The notes beneath the pieces were generated by a model. It did not search any database and was not told the DNA's origin. It saw only the letters and a list, made by a program, of their open reading frames with translations. From Glossina fuscipes (taxonomy: Eukaryota; Arthropoda; Insecta; Diptera; Glossinidae): DNA of 64,000 nt. The position numbers were made by a program, and so were the translations under genes. Shown here piece after piece: positions 61,915 through 64,000 of this stretch. The stretch's first letter is position 1. Each line of letters begins with the position of its first letter. Where the stretch lies: the NCBI RefSeq assembly GCF_014805625.2, contig NW_023998416.1:19898065-19962064 (forward strand), written 5' to 3'.

Positions 61915-62690
61915 AGAACATTTTATTCGATCGTGACCGAATCTTTCATACCCATCGCAGTAATCTTGAAAAAGAAAAAAAGAAAAATATTTTCGTGGGC
62001 CCGGCTTATTTCTTTTGTTTTCAAACTAAAAATTGCTGTCACCTAAGCCTGTGCGTATTGTCGGCGGGTCCTTTGAAAAGTTCAGATCACTTTCGAATTC
62101 TTTTGCGATATCTTTATTTTCGTTATCCGGAGAATGCGTGCCACAGGCACTACACAGTTGGGCAGACTGGTAGAGGGACAGACAAACAGATAGACATACT
62201 TAAATGCATTTCAAATTTGAAACCGTCCAAGAATTTACACACTTCACGGTGTTCTTGAAGCTTACTTCTGCGCGTTTTAAAGATATTGAAAAAAAAAATT
62301 TAATTTTAATTCAATATAATATCGGATAGGCGTAGTCAGTTCTTCAGCATTGTCCATAGAATACCAAATTTTTGTACATTTATCTGTCTGATCAACTTTT
62401 CCTTCCTTTTGAAAAACGGAGGTGTTCTCACTCCGCGTAGCACTGTAGGCGTGTTCTTCGCCCAAATTGGACCAACCTGGGTGCAAGAACTTCCAACGTT
62501 CTTGCCAAGTTTGATGTCGATAGTTTCAGTTTTGCGGCCAGGAGAATATTTATAACAGGCATTACACAGACGGAGAGACGGCCAGGCGGACATGCTTAAA
62601 TCGATTCCCCCTGTGGGCGTTGCAAGCGTTTTGGCATATGAATATATCCCCTATAATGCGGTGACGGGTATAAAAAGCGTGCATGACTGT
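61915..62690 (+). repeat. Dispersed repeat family A, most complete copy
   Basis: The start TTATTCGATCGTGACCGAATC then TTTCATACCCATCGC, and the end GCGGTGACGGGTATAAAAAG, are inverted relative to each other. Inside, the same module occurs twice: GGAGAAT...ACAGGCA-TACACAG, an NGACAGAC run, ACATGCTTAAATCGATT (about 62130-62215 and 62530-62610). It is about 775 bp long with no coding frame. Confidence 0.75.
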
Positions 62691-62744
62691 TTTCAAATTT
62701 CCTACGCACCCTGCACTACTTTGATATACGAACCTTCGTAACTG

Positions 62745-62890
62745 GTAACGTTATTAGCTCAAATGATAAACTCTTAATTAGCTCCCCTTCATCAACTTTC
62801 TCAATTAGTAACGTTGTTAGCTCAAATCATAAACCATTAGTTAGCTCACCTCCACCAACCTTCTCAATTAATAACATACTTAGTTAGATA
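62745..62890 (+). repeat. 63 bp tandem repeat, just over two copies
   Basis: GTAACGTTATTAGCTCAAAT begins unit 1 at 62745. Unit 2 begins at 62808 with GTAACGTTGTTAGCTCAAAT and a decayed third at 62871. Each unit ends CAACTTTCTCAATTA or a close variant. Spacing is exactly 63 bp both times. Confidence 0.85.
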
Positions 62891-62954
62891 GTTAACGTTA
62901 ATTTTCCACAACAGTATTGATAGAAAATCTTATAACATTTAATTAAACTTAAAA

Positions 62955-63150
62955 CAATTAAGAAAATGCATTCGGTCTTGACCGAATTTTCTATACCCAT
63001 CGGACATATGGATAGACAGGCAGACGGACAGACGGGCATCTCTAAATCGATTTAGAGTTTCATGCTGGTCAAGAATATATGTGCTTTGCGGGATCTCCGA
63101 TGCTTCCTTGCTAGCGTTTCGACAAAATGAATGTTCGGCAAGGGTATAAA
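62955..63150 (+). repeat. Dispersed repeat family A copy, compact (about 195 bp)
   Basis: ATTCGGTCTTGACCGAAT (62970-62987), TTTCTATACCCATCGG, a single GGACAGACGGGCAT module with AAATCGATTTAGAGTTTCATG, GTTTCGACAAAATGAATG and the end GGCAAGGGTATAAAAAG. It shows the minimal form of the family. Confidence 0.78.
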
Positions 63151-64000
63151 AAGATGTCACCTTACAAAACATCAAACACAGAGATGTAAAGATTTTAAAG
63201 TTAATATCATACGCAGTGGATGTGAATATAATCTTAAAAAGGTGAAGCAATTTCGAAATTAGAAACAGAAAGTTGGAATACATTTTACTCGTTAACCCAC
63301 GACCTACAGCAGAGAGCTTAAAGTTAACGAAAAATTGATTGAATAGTGGATGGGTATTGAAGAGTAAAGATTCGTGGTTTTTTTATACTCATCACAACTT
63401 GAGTGCAAATAGGTTTTCTTCACACAATAAAGGTCATGAAAGGTGGTAAGTCAGAGAAGATTTGTGCGACCTTGTGCGGACTGTCGTCTCGTATTTCTCA
63501 ACAATACACAAGCGTTGTAACGAAATTAATCTGCCGTCGGTTTCTATGCTGAATCTATGGCCAGGCAATTAAGTGCCGCATTTACATAAGTAGGCTTGTT
63601 AAGACTTAAACGTTGAGAGTTCTACGACTAGTGTAATTATCGAAAAATTATCGAGCCTAGTAGACTCATAGCTATATGATTAGAAAAAAAAACGTTTTTG
63701 TCAATGTTACAACACAATTTTAAATAATTGATTTGAGTTAATAATTACGTAAATTATGCAAAATTTTTCCTGATCACCTTTCTATATTCATAATAATCAC
63801 AAGGAAGTAATAAGCTAATGATACCAAAATATACATAAGAAAAAATGTACAGACAGTTCAAACGGCTTTTATGGGCCGCCTGCCAACCATTCCAATAAAC
63901 ACTAGTTTAGTTGTAAAAGAAAATCTTACATTCCCACTCTTTATCCTCCATCATATTTAGCCAGTGGCAGATGAGATCACTAGCCTGGCCAAAAGGGATC

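Larger units (their letters stand above)
55068..64000. other. 9 kb repeat-rich region, no supported gene
   Basis: Several overlapping family A repeats, one SINE on the minus strand, a 0.9 kb degenerate repeat of a second type (58968-59865), a three-unit 63 bp tandem repeat and a TATA-type promoter candidate at 60270. Open frames here fall inside repeats or begin at non-ATG codons. Confidence 0.55.

Noticed and set aside
1..64000. CRISPR arrays, operons, riboswitches or bacterial-type systems
   Set aside because: The window is intron-bearing insect nuclear DNA. No spaced direct-repeat arrays of the CRISPR kind or prokaryotic gene clusters are present.

Overview
The window reads as nuclear DNA of a fly (Diptera, probably a higher fly). 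It is strongly A+T-rich by eye, with short GT-AG introns of about 50-80 bp, and eight of the ten genes are clearly animal orthologues or family members that look fly-like. Tandem CD36 receptors, a mellifera-type mariner, a tRNA-derived SINE and many degenerate dispersed repeats would fit a tsetse-like or other calyptrate fly. The genus is a guess. I rebuilt the exon structures by hand from splice sites, reading phase and remembered family sequences.

Layout. (1) 1-2439: a probable long intron, then the last two exons of a gene with a very acidic C-terminus. (2) 8235-9300: Snapin and the HemK2/N6AMT1 methyltransferase lie 16 bp apart on the + strand and may share one mRNA. (3) 11751-22583: a compact housekeeping block. 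It holds transportin-SR/TNPO3 (+), tubulin chaperone D (-), the gamma-secretase subunit aph-1 (+), Taf10b (-) and Taf10 (+). Two gene pairs are head-to-head (TBCD/aph-1, 380 bp; Taf10b/Taf10, 546 bp) and two are convergent. (4) 22584-39764: about 17 kb without a gene I can support, full of repeat debris, one tRNA-derived SINE and an isolated M1BP-type promoter motif. (5) 39765-55067: two tandem CD36/scavenger receptor class B genes on the + strand. The first has a 4.4 kb intron 1 containing a complete but inactivated mariner. The second has lost (or never had) one intron and has repeats in its intron 3. (6) 55068-64000: repeats only, apart from one isolated TATA-type core promoter candidate.

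Functions. The block genes act in separate basic processes: nuclear import of SR splicing factors, tubulin dimer assembly, intramembrane proteolysis, TFIID/SAGA transcription, BLOC-1/SNARE trafficking and translation-termination factor methylation. The CD36 pair looks like a local duplication of membrane lipid or ligand receptors.

I found no convincing new multi-gene system. The most distinctive unexplained structure is a dispersed repeat family with GGTGATGGGTATAAAA-like inverted ends. One end carries a palindrome close to ATTCGGTCATGACCGAAT. At least ten copies lie between 28.4 and 63.2 kb.
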